DNA from: Caproicibacter sp047777415
GTDB lineage: Bacteria > Bacillota > Clostridia > Oscillospirales > Acutalibacteraceae
Direction of reading: 5' to 3'
Length of the DNA stretch: 64,000 bases
Assembly: GCA_047777415.1 (NCBI GenBank)
Contig: JBKEEO010000002.1
Coordinates: forward strand, 682,001 to 746,000
The notes under the pieces are model-generated. The model was not told the origin of the DNA. It saw only the letters and a list, made by a program, of their open reading frames with translations, and did no database searches. Each line of letters opens with the position of its first letter. Positions within the stretch are counted from its first letter, which is position 1. The position numbers and the translations under genes are program-made. Shown here in pieces: positions 1-9,270 of the stretch.

Positions 1-413
1 CTACTTTTGTATTCTCAGTATCCTTCACAATTGGTTGTGGCATAGTGCAAAACTTGATATTAAGAGCACAGTACATAGTCATAATATTCGTCATATACAT
101 ATTTCCACCATTGAAGATGGCCAGCTTTGGTCATCGGTCTTTTGTATGCTGTAGATAGTACTCGCTTGTCATCAAAGACCCGTTTGCAGATATGCGGTGT
201 TTTGTAGGCAGCGTCCGCCACCACCGTCTCAATTTCAGGAAACTGTCTTGTCACTTTGTCATAGACTGCATCGAATGCCACACTGTCGTGCACATTTCCG
301 GGAGTCACCTCAACTCCTAGAACAAAATTGTGATAGGGCCTGCGGCACCAATAGGTCTATATTGACAAATTCTACTGCATTCCTGTGCATTTTTCCTCGT
401 TCCAGCATCTTTC
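1..413 (-). pseudogene. IS1182-family transposase remnant, internally deleted
   Basis: Minus-strand remnant of a DDE transposase that I recognise as IS1182-like. The segment up to about position 330 encodes part of the catalytic domain (VTPGNVHDSVAFD, then VVADAAYKTPHICKR). Two in-frame stops, at 60-62 and again about 45 bases further on, interrupt what would be the CPEYQ...EGYREY region of relatives, and the same frame continues readable between and after them. Between about 330 and 390 a different frame reads RNAVEFVNIDLLVPQ, which resembles the N-terminus of this family, so N- and C-terminal coding pieces are fused across an internal deletion near 328-335. The element cannot make active transposase. 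The left part may continue outside the window. Family assignment is by recognition of motifs. Confidence 0.75.
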
Positions 414-442
414 ATCACCCATTTCTATTTTACCATCTTACA

Positions 443-476
443 ATCAAAAAGCCCAGCTTTCGCTGGACTTTTTCGA
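443..476 (-). terminator. Intrinsic terminator, probably of the pyrE-radC-uvrB-uvrA operon
   Basis: On the minus strand a 9-bp stem (AAGTCCAGC / GCTGGGCTT, with one G-T pair) with a GAAA loop is followed by a run of T. It lies about 110 bases beyond the uvrA stop. It could instead be part of the end of the adjacent IS remnant. The rest of the interval 477-586 holds a second weak hairpin (GGAATC/GATTCC, 488-506) with T residues on the plus strand and no gene. Confidence 0.6.
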
Positions 477-586
477 CAGGCTGAGACGGAATCCTTTTTT
501 GATTCCATCTTTTTTATGATACTTTTGCACTCTGAGCAAATGTTAGCTAAATTTCCAAACACACACGATAAGTGTTGCTTTATTCA

Positions 587-3430
587 TTACGACTCTGCGG
601 AATGTTCTTCTGACAGCATTTTTTTCAGATACTGTCCCGTATAAGACTCTGGAACCTTTGCAATCTCTTCTGGTGTTCCGGTTGCCACAACCTGCCCGCC
701 GGCATCTCCGCCTTCCGGGCCAAGGTCAACAATGTAATCAGCCGTTTTAATGAGGTCAAGATTATGCTCAATCACAAGGACAGTATTTCCCCCATCCACC
801 AATTTTTGCAGCACTTCAATCAGTTTATGAACATCTGCAATATGCAAACCTGTGGTAGGCTCGTCCAAAATATAGATGGTACGCCCTGTTGAACGTTTTG
901 CAAGCTCGGCCGCCAATTTGACACGCTGCGCTTCCCCGCCGGAAAGAGTTGTTGCGGGCTGACCTATTTTTATATATCCAAGGCCTACGTCCTGAAGCGT
1001 TTGTAATTTGCGGGCTATGTGCGGAATTTCTGAGAAAAATTGGAGACCTTCCTCTACGGTCATTTCAAGAACATCGTAAATACTTTTGCCTTTGTATTTG
1101 ATTTCCAGTGTTTCTCTGTTATAGCGTTTTCCCTTGCACACATCGCAGGGAACATAAACGTCCGGCAGAAAATTCATTTCAATCTTGATAATGCCGTCGC
1201 CCTCGCACGCTTCGCATCTTCCGCCTTTTACATTGAAGGAGAAACGCCCCTGTGTATAACCGCGCAGCTTTGCATCCGGCGTAGAGGCAAACAATGCCCG
1301 AATATCGGTAAAGACGCCCGTATAGGTTGCCGGGTTAGAACGGGGTGTGCGTCCAATAGGAGATTGGTCAATCTGAATGACTTTATCCAACGCGTTAAGC
1401 CCAGTAATTTTCCGAAAAGCTCCCGGCCGTGATTTTGCACCGTTAAGTTCCGCCGCAAGATATTTATAAAGAATTTCATTAATCAGTGAGGATTTTCCCG
1501 ATCCGGATACACCGGTAACACAGATAAATGTGCCAAGCGGAAAGGTTACGTTAATATTTTTTAAATTGTTTTGTGATGCTCCGATAATGGATAGCTTTTT
1601 CCCGTTTCCCTTGCGGCGAACAGAGGGAATTTCCACTTTTCTGCGGCCGCTAAGGTAGTCACCGGTAATGGAATTTTTGCATTTTAAAAGATCTTGAACC
1701 TTGCCGCTGAAAACGATTTTTCCTCCATGCACACCGGCTCCGGGACCTATGTCCACAATGTGGTCGGCAGCCAACATAGTTTCCTCATCGTGTTCTACAA
1801 CAATGACTGTGTTTCCAATGTCCCTCAAATGTTTCAGAGTATCCAGTAGTTTGGCATTATCCCTCTGATGCAAACCAATACTCGGTTCGTCCAAAATATA
1901 CAAAACACCGGTAAGGGAGGAACCAATTTGAGTTGCCAGCCTGATACGTTGACTCTCCCCGCCTGACAGTGTTCCCGCTGAGCGAGAGAGAGTCAGATAC
2001 TCCAATCCTACATTTTTTAAGAAGCCAAGTCGACTGCGAATCTCACGCAAAATCAAACGGGCTATCATGTTTTCACGGTCTGTGAGTTTCAGATGATCAA
2101 AAAAATTAAGCGCTTCTGTGATAGATTTATCGCACAGATCTGCAATATTAATACCGCCAACCGTAACAGACAGACTCGCGGGAGACAGTCTTTTGCCGTG
2201 GCAAGCATCGCAGGGAATTGCACTCATATAGGACTGAATCTCTTCCTTAATCCAGTTGCTCTGTGTATCCCTGTAGCGACGTTCCAAATTGTTGATGATG
2301 CCTTCAAACGTTGTTTGATAAACACTGTGCGCAAATTCTGTGCTGCGTTCTACTGTTATTTTTTCACCGTTTGTACCATACAGCAAAATATCTATAATCT
2401 TTTTGGGCAACTTTTTAATCGGTGTATCAAGCGAAAAATGATAGTGCTTCGCAAGTGCACGGAAATACATTGACGCAATGGAGTTGCCTTCCATTGCCCA
2501 TCCGCTCGCCTTGATCCCGCCTTGATTGATGGAAAGGGATTTATCCGGAATAATGCGGTCGGGGTCAATTTTCATAAAAACACCGAGTCCAGCGCATTTT
2601 GGACAAGCACCAAATGGACTGTTGAAAGAAAACATTCTTGGCGCAAGTTCTTCCATGCTGACACCGTGCTCCGGGCAGGCGTAGTTCTGCGAAAACACAT
2701 GATCCTCTCCGTCGACAACGCTGATAACAGTCAATCCTCCTGCAAGACTGGAGGCAGTTTCTATCGAATCTGCCAAACGAGAACGGACGCTTTGGTGAAT
2801 AACAAGCCGGTCAACTACAACTTCAATGGTATGCTTCTTGTTCTTTTCCAACTTGATTGTCTCGGATAAATCATAAATCATACCGTCCACACGGACACGA
2901 ACATAACCGCTTTTGCGTGCAGCCTCCAGCGTTTTAAGATGTTCGCCTTTTCGTTCACGCACAACCGGTGCAAGGACAAGAATTTTAGAATTCTCCGGCA
3001 AACTTAGCACCTGGTCGACAATCTGGTCCACTGTCTGCTGCCGGATTTCTCTGCCACAGACCGGGCAGTGCGGGATTCCGATTCTGGCATACAAAAGCCT
3101 CAGATAGTCATAGATTTCCGTTACAGTTCCCACCGTAGAACGCGGATTTTTTGAGGTTGTCTTTTGGTCAATGGATATGGACGGAGAAAGGCCATCAATA
3201 GAATCAACATCCGGCTTATTTGCCTGTCCGAGGAACTGACGTGCATAGGCTGACAGCGACTCCACATATCTTCGCTGACCTTCAGCATAGATTGTGTCAA
3301 ACGCAAGCGAGGACTTTCCGGAACCGGAAAGTCCAGTAAAGACAATCAGCTTGTCACGCGGAATTTTTAAATCGATGTTTTTTAAATTGTGCTCTCTTGC
3401 ACCTTTGATCAATATATTTTTTGCTGGCAT
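587..3430 (-). CDS. uvrA: Excinuclease ABC subunit A (UvrA)
   Basis: Damage-recognition ATPase of nucleotide excision repair, which loads UvrB on lesions. The 947-residue length is normal. Walker A motifs are seen at residues 33-41 (GLSGSGKSS) and around 645 (GVSGSGKSS), with two ABC signatures (LSGGESQR, LSGGEAQR) each followed by a DEP Walker B (ILDEPSIGLH, ILDEPTTGLH). The second zinc module is CxxC...CxxC (CEAC...CDVC). The insertion-domain module reads CPEH...CPKC, so one of the usual four cysteines is histidine. It lies 17 bases after uvrB and is the last gene of the pyrE-radC-uvrB-uvrA operon. The start follows a GGAGG-type site. Confidence 0.98.
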   Translation of the reverse strand: MPAKNILIKGAREHNLKNIDLKIPRDKLIVFTGLSGSGKSSLAFDTIYAEGQRRYVESLSAYARQFLGQANKPDVDSIDGLSPSISIDQKTTSKNPRSTVGTVTEIYDYLRLLYARIGIPHCPVCGREIRQQTVDQIVDQVLSLPENSKILVLAPVVRERKGEHLKTLEAARKSGYVRVRVDGMIYDLSETIKLEKNKKHTIEVVVDRLVIHQSVRSRLADSIETASSLAGGLTVISVVDGEDHVFSQNYACPEHGVSMEELAPRMFSFNSPFGACPKCAGLGVFMKIDPDRIIPDKSLSINQGGIKASGWAMEGNSIASMYFRALAKHYHFSLDTPIKKLPKKIIDILLYGTNGEKITVERSTEFAHSVYQTTFEGIINNLERRYRDTQSNWIKEEIQSYMSAIPCDACHGKRLSPASLSVTVGGINIADLCDKSITEALNFFDHLKLTDRENMIARLILREIRSRLGFLKNVGLEYLTLSRSAGTLSGGESQRIRLATQIGSSLTGVLYILDEPSIGLHQRDNAKLLDTLKHLRDIGNTVIVVEHDEETMLAADHIVDIGPGAGVHGGKIVFSGKVQDLLKCKNSITGDYLSGRRKVEIPSVRRKGNGKKLSIIGASQNNLKNINVTFPLGTFICVTGVSGSGKSSLINEILYKYLAAELNGAKSRPGAFRKITGLNALDKVIQIDQSPIGRTPRSNPATYTGVFTDIRALFASTPDAKLRGYTQGRFSFNVKGGRCEACEGDGIIKIEMNFLPDVYVPCDVCKGKRYNRETLEIKYKGKSIYDVLEMTVEEGLQFFSEIPHIARKLQTLQDVGLGYIKIGQPATTLSGGEAQRVKLAAELAKRSTGRTIYILDEPTTGLHIADVHKLIEVLQKLVDGGNTVLVIEHNLDLIKTADYIVDLGPEGGDAGGQVVATGTPEEIAKVPESYTGQYLKKMLSEEHSAES

Positions 3431-3447
3431 AATACCTCCTATTTACG

Positions 3448-5415
3448 CTATTTTCCGCTGCTGAGTTCTTTGATGCGGTCGCGCAGCCACGCGGCGTGTT
3501 CAAACTCCAACAACTTTGCAGCCGCTTTCATTTCTTTGGTTAATTGTTCTATCATTCGCTTTCTTTCGGAAGCCGTTAGGCGCCTTTTCTTTTTCACCGC
3601 CCCGGTTTCTTCCTCTTTATGCGTACTAATTTCCAGAATTTCGGGAACATTCTTGATAATTGTTTTAGGCGTAATCCCATGTTCCTTGTTGTATTTCATC
3701 TGAATATCGCGCCTGCGCTGCGTTTCCCGAATAGCAGCTTCCATAGACGGTGTGACGGAATCCGCATACATAATTACTTGACCATTTGCATTTCGTGCTG
3801 CACGGCCAATAGTCTGAATCAGCGACCGCTCACTGCGCAAGAAACCTTCTTTATCCGCGTCTAATATGGCTACCAATGATACTTCCGGAATATCAAGCCC
3901 TTCACGAAGCAAGTTGATGCCCACCAGAACATCAAATTCTCCAAGCCGAAGGTCGCGGATTATTTCCATCCGTTCAATGGTATCAATGTCATGGTGCATA
4001 TACCGAACACGAATTCCCATTGACTCCAGGTAGGCAGTTAAGTCCTCCGCCATTTTTTTGGTAAGCGTAGTGACTAGTACGCGTTCTTTCTTTTCGGTTC
4101 TCATGTTAATCTCGGAAATGAGGTCATCAATCTGGCCGTCCGTCGGTTTTACGATGATTTCCGGATCAACCAATCCAGTTGGACGGATAACCTGTTCTAC
4201 AATTTGAGCCGATTTTTCTTTTTCCAAATCGCCCGGTGTCGCACTGACAAAGATGACTTGATTTACATGACGGTAAAATTCGTCAAAATTTAATGGCCGG
4301 TTATCAAATGCTGATGGCAGGCGGAACCCAAAGTTTACCAGAGTTTCTTTTCTGGCTCTGTCACCCGCGTACATAGAACGCACCTGCGGCAGGGTTACAT
4401 GGGATTCATCGACAAACATCAGAAAATCCTTTGGAAAATAATCAAGCAGCGTAAACGGTGAACTGCCCGGTTTGCGGCCGGAAAGAATTCTGGAGTAATT
4501 CTCAATACCCTTGCAAAAGCCAATCTCTGACAACATCTCCATATCATAGCGAGTTCGTTCTTCAATCCGCTGTGCCTCTATGAGTTTGTTCTGACTTTTA
4601 AACAGGGCCACTTGTTCTTCCATTTCCCGATTGATTTCCTCAATGGCACGCTGCATTTTCTGTTTCGGTACAATATAGTGTGATGCAGGGTAGATTGCAA
4701 TATGCTTCAGGTCTGATTTTACTTCCCCTGTTACGGGATTAATTTCTCGGATTCGGTCTATTTCATCGCCAAAAAATTCAACTCGTACAGCGGTATTGTT
4801 GGATTGCACCGGAAAAATCTCCACTACATCGCCGCGAACACGGAATTTGTTTCGGATAAAATTGACATCATTGCGCTCATACTGGATTTCAACCAGTTTT
4901 TTTAACAGCTCGTCCCTATTCTTCTTCATTCCGGGACGCAAAGAAATGACCATGGTGCGGTAGTCAATCGGGTCTCCAAGGCTGTAAATGCACGAAACAC
5001 TTGCGACAATAATCACATCGCGCCGCTCCGAAAGTGCGGAAGTGGCAGAGTGTCTCAGTTTATCAATTTCATCATTAATTGCGGAGTCTTTTTCAATGTA
5101 GGTATCCGTTGTGGGAATATACGCTTCCGGCTGATAATAATCATAATAGCTTACAAAATATTCTACGGCATTTTCCGGAAAAAACTCACGAAATTCCGAG
5201 CAAAGCTGAGCGGCAAGCGTCTTGTTATGAGCCAAAACCAGCGTCGGCCGGTTCATTTGGGCTATCACGTTTGCCATAGTAAACGTCTTGCCGGAACCGG
5301 TCACACCAAGCAAAGTCTGTTCTTTATCTCCTCTTTTTAAGCCTTCCACCAACTGCTGAATCGCTTTTGGCTGATCCCCTGTCGGCTTATATTTTGAAAC
5401 TAATTTAAAATCCAT
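3448..5415 (-). CDS. uvrB: Excinuclease ABC subunit B (UvrB)
   Basis: Helicase-like subunit that verifies lesions and recruits UvrC. The 655-residue length is normal. Walker A is at residues 37-44 (GVTGSGKT), the beta-hairpin motif YYDYYQPEAYIP follows around residue 93, a DESH box lies near 340, helicase motifs (VSATPGD, LVGINLLREGLDIPE, QTIGRAARN) are present, and a C-terminal UVR motif (EFEHAAWLRDRI) interacts with UvrC. The start is three bases after the radC stop, so the two are translationally coupled. Together with uvrA this supplies two of the three excision subunits; uvrC is not in the window. Confidence 0.98.
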   Translation of the reverse strand: MDFKLVSKYKPTGDQPKAIQQLVEGLKRGDKEQTLLGVTGSGKTFTMANVIAQMNRPTLVLAHNKTLAAQLCSEFREFFPENAVEYFVSYYDYYQPEAYIPTTDTYIEKDSAINDEIDKLRHSATSALSERRDVIIVASVSCIYSLGDPIDYRTMVISLRPGMKKNRDELLKKLVEIQYERNDVNFIRNKFRVRGDVVEIFPVQSNNTAVRVEFFGDEIDRIREINPVTGEVKSDLKHIAIYPASHYIVPKQKMQRAIEEINREMEEQVALFKSQNKLIEAQRIEERTRYDMEMLSEIGFCKGIENYSRILSGRKPGSSPFTLLDYFPKDFLMFVDESHVTLPQVRSMYAGDRARKETLVNFGFRLPSAFDNRPLNFDEFYRHVNQVIFVSATPGDLEKEKSAQIVEQVIRPTGLVDPEIIVKPTDGQIDDLISEINMRTEKKERVLVTTLTKKMAEDLTAYLESMGIRVRYMHHDIDTIERMEIIRDLRLGEFDVLVGINLLREGLDIPEVSLVAILDADKEGFLRSERSLIQTIGRAARNANGQVIMYADSVTPSMEAAIRETQRRRDIQMKYNKEHGITPKTIIKNVPEILEISTHKEEETGAVKKKRRLTASERKRMIEQLTKEMKAAAKLLEFEHAAWLRDRIKELSSGK

Positions 5416-5418
5416 ATC

Positions 5419-6162
5419 TTACTCCAGTTCAGGATTAAACAACTCTGGCATTAATTTGCTTTTTGCAATGGAAAGATAATCATTTCCGCTGACGATAATA
5501 TGATCAATCAGCCGAACTTCCACTGTATCCAGTGCTTCATAAACCCAGCGGGTTGTACTGAGATCCTGCTTAGAAGGAAGACAGTTTCCGCTTGGATGAT
5601 TATGGGATAAAATTGCATAGGATGCATTGTACTGCACAGAAAGTCTTACGATTTTTTTAATATAAATATTCGCTGAATTAACGGATCCCTCATCCACAAC
5701 ATCACAATACAAAATGCGAGTTTGGCTGTCAAGCAGCATCAGTATAACAACTTCGTTCTGCCGCCCGATAAATTTATGAATTAATTGCTTTCCTGCTTCC
5801 TCGTAACTGTAAATCACTGTTTTATCCCGGTCGAGATCCTCTTCGTACCGGCGGCAAAGTTGTGGAATCAGCTTAATCAGTGTCGCAGCTGATTTGCCGA
5901 TTCCATCTACTTCTAAGAGTTCTTCAAAAGGAGCATCGAAAGTTCCGGAAAGGGAGCCGAATTTCTGTATCAGCCTATGCGCAATGGGATTGGTATCTTT
6001 GAGTGGGATTGCGTAATATAAAAGAAGTTCCAAAACAGAATGAGATTGAAAAGAGTCAAGCCCAGACTTAAGAAACTGATTTTTCACTCGTTCCCGATGT
6101 CCGCTGTGCAAAGATTTTGTTTTGAGCGGTTTTTCTTTTTTTGTAATGGTGTCCTGTTTCAA
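5419..6162 (-). CDS. radC: RadC family JAB1/MPN-domain protein
   Basis: UPF0758/RadC protein with an N-terminal helix-hairpin-helix-like part (VDGIGKSAATLIKLIP) and a C-terminal JAB/MPN metalloprotease-like domain carrying LSHNHPSGNCLPSKQD, the expected HxHPSGxxxPSxxD zinc motif. The family's role in DNA repair is uncertain despite the name. I chose the TTG at 6162, which has AAGGGAG eight bases upstream and gives 247 residues. A longer reading to 6261 would overlap pyrE and has unrelated N-terminal sequence. It lies 23 bases after pyrE and immediately before uvrB, so it shares their operon. Confidence 0.92.
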   Translation of the reverse strand: MKQDTITKKEKPLKTKSLHSGHRERVKNQFLKSGLDSFQSHSVLELLLYYAIPLKDTNPIAHRLIQKFGSLSGTFDAPFEELLEVDGIGKSAATLIKLIPQLCRRYEEDLDRDKTVIYSYEEAGKQLIHKFIGRQNEVVILMLLDSQTRILYCDVVDEGSVNSANIYIKKIVRLSVQYNASYAILSHNHPSGNCLPSKQDLSTTRWVYEALDTVEVRLIDHIIVSGNDYLSIAKSKLMPELFNPELE

Positions 6163-6185
6163 AATAGCCGCTCCCTTTATCGAAA

Positions 6186-6764
6186 TCAGCTCTTTCTGCT
6201 TCCAGGTTTTTCCGGAGCAGGGGCCCCTGCTTTGCACAGGGGGCAGTCCTGCGGTTCCCATGACTCTACTTCCATAGACACAACCGCCTGATACGGTACC
6301 CCAAAATCGATTTTTCCGCCCGTTCTGTCCACAATGGAACCAACGCCAACAACAATTCCGCCGCTCTGCTTGACAAGTTCAATTACTTCACGTACAGAAC
6401 CACCGGTTGTAACAACGTCCTCAACCACCAAAACACGCTGCCCCGGTTTGACGGCGAAACCTCTGCGCAAAGCCATTTTTCCATCTTGGCCGCGTTCGGT
6501 AAAAAAGTTTTCACATTCAAGCGCCCGACTGACTTCATACGCCATCTGTACAGCGCCCATTGCAGGACCAATGACAATTTCGATATTGTCATTTTGATAC
6601 TTTTCCGCAAGTGCTGCGCAGAGTTCTTCGCTGTATTTTGTATTGCGAAAAATTTTCGCACATTGCAGGTAGCGATTACTATGCCGTCCAGAAGTCAAAA
6701 GAAAATGGCCTTCCAACAGCACACCAGCGTCTTTAAATATTTCAAAAGCCCGTTCCTGTGTCAT
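6186..6764 (-). CDS. pyrE: Orotate phosphoribosyltransferase
   Basis: Converts orotate and PRPP to orotidine 5'-phosphate in de novo pyrimidine synthesis. The PRPP-binding motif VLVVEDVVTTGGS is clear (near residue 115), and the flexible catalytic loop contains FFTERGQDGKMALRRG. Length 192 is in the family range. The C-terminal tail ends in CPLCKAGAPAPEKPG, as in the Clostridia branch of the family. The start ATG follows AAAGGAG; a second ATG four bases upstream is out of frame. First gene of the operon with radC, uvrB and uvrA. No PyrR-type attenuator is visible because the promoter is only about 35 bases upstream. Confidence 0.95.
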   Translation of the reverse strand: MTQERAFEIFKDAGVLLEGHFLLTSGRHSNRYLQCAKIFRNTKYSEELCAALAEKYQNDNIEIVIGPAMGAVQMAYEVSRALECENFFTERGQDGKMALRRGFAVKPGQRVLVVEDVVTTGGSVREVIELVKQSGGIVVGVGSIVDRTGGKIDFGVPYQAVVSMEVESWEPQDCPLCKAGAPAPEKPGSRKS

Positions 6765-6798
6765 TCATGAAATCTCCTTTGTCCCTACTATTTTCCCT

Positions 6799-6827
6799 AT
6801 TATATACTAAATTATTTTTTTTGAAAA
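6799..6827 (-). promoter_or_regulatory. Putative promoter of pyrE operon
   Basis: On the minus strand TTTTCA (6822-6827) and TATAAT (6799-6804) are separated by 17 bases, about 35 bases upstream of the pyrE start. The -10 is perfect, the -35 matches four of six. It is divergent to the promoter of the pseudouridine synthase gene. Confidence 0.6.
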
Positions 6828-6860
6828 GCCTTTCAATATTTTCGATGTTTCTAAAATTTA

Positions 6861-6869
6861 TGCTATAAT
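6861..6869 (+). promoter_or_regulatory. Extended -10 promoter of pseudouridine synthase gene
   Basis: TGCTATAAT at 6861-6869 is an extended -10 element (TGnTATAAT). The -35 position 17 bases upstream (6841-6846, TTCGAT) is poor, consistent with an extended -10 promoter. The gene starts 40 bases downstream. Confidence 0.6.
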
Positions 6870-6909
6870 AAACTACAATAAAGCAAACCATTGCAGGGGT
6901 ATCAAGTAT

Positions 6910-7869
6910 ATGAAAAAAGTGATTATCGGTGCAAACGATGCAGGGCAGCGACTGGATAAGTTCTTGACAAAATCTTACCCAAATCTACCGCAGTCAATGC
7001 TATATAAAAGTATTCGGAAGAAAAATATCAAACTGAATGGCAAACGCTGTACCAATTCAACCCGACTGGCAGAAAATGACGTCTTAACCATGTATTTAAA
7101 AGACGAATTTTTTCAGACGAAACCGAAACAATATGATTTTTTGAAAGCACCAAACAGGCTGAACATTGCGTATGAGGATGAAAATTTGCTGGTGCTGGAC
7201 AAGCAGCCCGGCTTAATCGTTCATCCGGATGAAACTTATCATTTTGATTCCTTAATTGCGCGCGTTCAGCATTATTTGTTTGAGAAAGGAGAATATCGGC
7301 CCGACGAAGAAAATTCTTTTGCTCCGGCTTTAATCAACCGCATCGACCGCAATACAGGAGGTCTTGTTCTGGCGGCAAAAAACGCAGAAACACTACGGAT
7401 TATGAATGAGAAAGTAAAACAACGGGAATTGCAGAAATTATATCTTTGCGTTGTCTGCGGTAAACTTCAAAAAAAAGAAGCCACGCTGGAAGGATTTTTG
7501 CAAAAAAACGAGAAACAGAATCGTGTTTATATTTCCCAAAAGCCCATGCGTGATGCCAGAACAATCCGAACCCGTTACCGAGTTTTGGCTGAACGAAAAG
7601 CATTCAGCTTGCTGGAAGTGGAACTGTTGACCGGACGCACACATCAAATCAGGGCACATCTTGCTTCCATCGGCCATCCGCTTGCCGGTGACGGCAAATA
7701 TGGAACCAATGCCATGAACAAGGTTTCGGGTTTTCCCTATCAAGCACTATATTCCTATCGTTTAAAGTTCCGTTTTACAACGGACGCCGGGATTCTCGAA
7801 TATCTAAACGGCAAGGAAATAGAGGCAAAAAATATTTGGTTTTTAGATGAGTTTTATCGCTTTCCATAA
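6910..7869 (+). CDS. RluA-family pseudouridine synthase
   Basis: Isomerises uridine to pseudouridine in rRNA or tRNA. An N-terminal S4-like RNA-binding segment (residues about 12-75, AGQRLDKFL...) precedes the catalytic domain, which has the active-site motif ALINRIDRNTGGLVL with the conserved aspartate, and the C-terminal LLTGRTHQIRAHLASIGHPLAGDGKYG. Length 319 fits. The substrate cannot be told from sequence: the closest types are RluD/RluC and the Firmicutes YjbO/YhcT group. The start has AGGGG ten bases upstream. It is monocistronic, and an ISL3 element sits directly after its stop codon. Confidence 0.93.
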   Translation: MKKVIIGANDAGQRLDKFLTKSYPNLPQSMLYKSIRKKNIKLNGKRCTNSTRLAENDVLTMYLKDEFFQTKPKQYDFLKAPNRLNIAYEDENLLVLDKQPGLIVHPDETYHFDSLIARVQHYLFEKGEYRPDEENSFAPALINRIDRNTGGLVLAAKNAETLRIMNEKVKQRELQKLYLCVVCGKLQKKEATLEGFLQKNEKQNRVYISQKPMRDARTIRTRYRVLAERKAFSLLEVELLTGRTHQIRAHLASIGHPLAGDGKYGTNAMNKVSGFPYQALYSYRLKFRFTTDAGILEYLNGKEIEAKNIWFLDEFYRFP

Positions 7870-7874
7870 TAGAA

Positions 7875-7882
7875 TTGAGAAA
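7875..7882. repeat. Left 8-bp target-site duplication of ISL3 element
   Basis: TTGAGAAA immediately precedes the left inverted repeat and is repeated exactly at 9263-9270. Eight-base duplications are the norm for ISL3-family elements. Confidence 0.9.
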
Positions 7883-9262
7883 GGCTCTATAATAAATGTT
7901 GGGGTGTGACGAATAGGCCTGCGAAAAAAGAGCAAAAAAGTAGAGCATATTCGATGAAAAAACTTTAAAATGGAGATTACCACACCACCATTTGGGAGGT
8001 CATCGATATGCTCTGTACTCATTCTATCGAAAAATTGCTTGGATTAAAAGGGGTAATCGTAAAAAATGTGAGGCAATTGCCTGATAAAACGGAAATTTTT
8101 ATTGAGTTACCGAGAAAGCCGCATGTTTGCCCCTGTTGTGGCCATCAAACCAGCTACGTTCATGATTACCGTTGTCAAACCGTGAAAGACATTCCCGCTT
8201 TTGGCAAACATACCTCCCTGATTCTACGAAAGCGCCGATATCGCTGCCATTCTTGTGGAAAGCGTTTCTTTGAGGATAATTCGTTTTTGCCTAGATATCA
8301 TCGCATGACAAACCGTTTAGCCTCATATATCATTTCAAAGCTTTCCGACGTGCGTTCTTTTACCAGTGTAGCACGTGAAGTAAATCTATCTGTTTCAACT
8401 ATTATCCGGATTTTCGATTGTATCCACTATGGAAAGCCACAGCAATTACCCGAAGTCGTATCAATTGATGAGTTTAAAGGCAATACAAGCGGAGAGAAAT
8501 ATCAGTGCATTCTGACCGATCCGGTCCGTCACCGAATCCTTGATATTCTTCCTGCTCGTTACAACCACAAACTGACAGAATATTTCAGCCGGATTGACCG
8601 TTCTCAAACCAAACATTTTGTCAGCGATATGTGGAGTACATACGCCGGTATTGCTCAAACATATTTTAAAGATTCAATTTATGTCATTGACAAATATCAT
8701 TACATTCGCCAAGTATTTTGGGCCTTTGAAGCCGTTCGCAAGGAAGAACAGAAAAAATTCAGTAAAACCCGAAGAATTTATTTTAAACGCTCCCGAATCT
8801 TACTGAACAAGCGATATCAATTTCTCACTCCGGAGCAAAAGCAACAGGTCGATCTTATGCTCTATGCCAGCAACCGTCTGCTGACAGCCTACTCTCTTAA
8901 AGAACAGTTCTTCAAAGTCCTGGATTCTCCCGATAGTCAATCTGCACGGACAGCGCTATCCCATTGGATTATGGCCGCACAAAACAGTGGTCTTTCAAGA
9001 TTTGTTGCTTGTGGAAATACCATGGTCCGCTGGTCAAAAGGTATTCTAAATTCGTTTGATTGTCCTTACACCAATGGTTTTACCGAAGGGGTTAACAACA
9101 AGATTAAGGTACTCAAACGCAATGCCTACGGTTATCGTAATTTTCGTCGCTTCCGCAATCGTATTCTTCACATGTTCCATCATTCAACGAAAAATGGAGC
9201 AGCTTAACGCCGCTCCATCCGGTGTTTCCATTTTGGGTTACCCCAACTATTGACATAGAGCC
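7883..9262 (+). mobile_element. Complete ISL3-family insertion sequence
   Basis: About 1380-bp element. Left end GGCTCTATAATAAATGTTGG and the reverse complement of the right end GGCTCTATGTCAATAGTTGG form imperfect terminal inverted repeats that share GGCTCTAT and GTTGGGGT. Exact 8-bp direct repeats flank it. One intact transposase gene fills most of it. The segment 7907-8007 carries the transposase leader and no other gene. Intact ends, duplication and reading frame suggest a recent and probably mobile copy. Confidence 0.95.
8008..9207 (+). CDS. ISL3-family transposase
   Basis: Transposase of 399 residues. The N-terminal zinc-binding module has CPCCGHQT (near residue 42) and CHSCGKRF (near 80), then a helix-turn-helix region (FTSVAREVNLSVSTIIRIF), and the DDE catalytic domain with VSIDEFKGN, VSDMWSTYAGI and the glutamate in NGFTEGVNNKIKVLKR. 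These are typical of the ISL3 (IS204/IS1001/IS1165) group. The start ATG follows GGGAGGT. The frame is intact with no stops or shifts, so the enzyme is likely functional. Confidence 0.96.
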   Translation: MLCTHSIEKLLGLKGVIVKNVRQLPDKTEIFIELPRKPHVCPCCGHQTSYVHDYRCQTVKDIPAFGKHTSLILRKRRYRCHSCGKRFFEDNSFLPRYHRMTNRLASYIISKLSDVRSFTSVAREVNLSVSTIIRIFDCIHYGKPQQLPEVVSIDEFKGNTSGEKYQCILTDPVRHRILDILPARYNHKLTEYFSRIDRSQTKHFVSDMWSTYAGIAQTYFKDSIYVIDKYHYIRQVFWAFEAVRKEEQKKFSKTRRIYFKRSRILLNKRYQFLTPEQKQQVDLMLYASNRLLTAYSLKEQFFKVLDSPDSQSARTALSHWIMAAQNSGLSRFVACGNTMVRWSKGILNSFDCPYTNGFTEGVNNKIKVLKRNAYGYRNFRRFRNRILHMFHHSTKNGAA

Positions 9263-9270
9263 TTGAGAAA
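9263..9270. repeat. Right 8-bp target-site duplication of ISL3 element
   Basis: TTGAGAAA, an exact copy of 7875-7882, directly follows the right inverted repeat. Confidence 0.9.

Noticed and set aside
197..484. Plus-strand reading frame of 95 codons
   Set aside because: It runs antisense through the IS1182 remnant and a terminator, has no ribosome binding site and no recognisable protein.
5419..6261. Long reading of radC to 6261
   Set aside because: The extra N-terminal part overlaps pyrE and does not resemble RadC; a TTG with good spacing at 6162 fits the family length.
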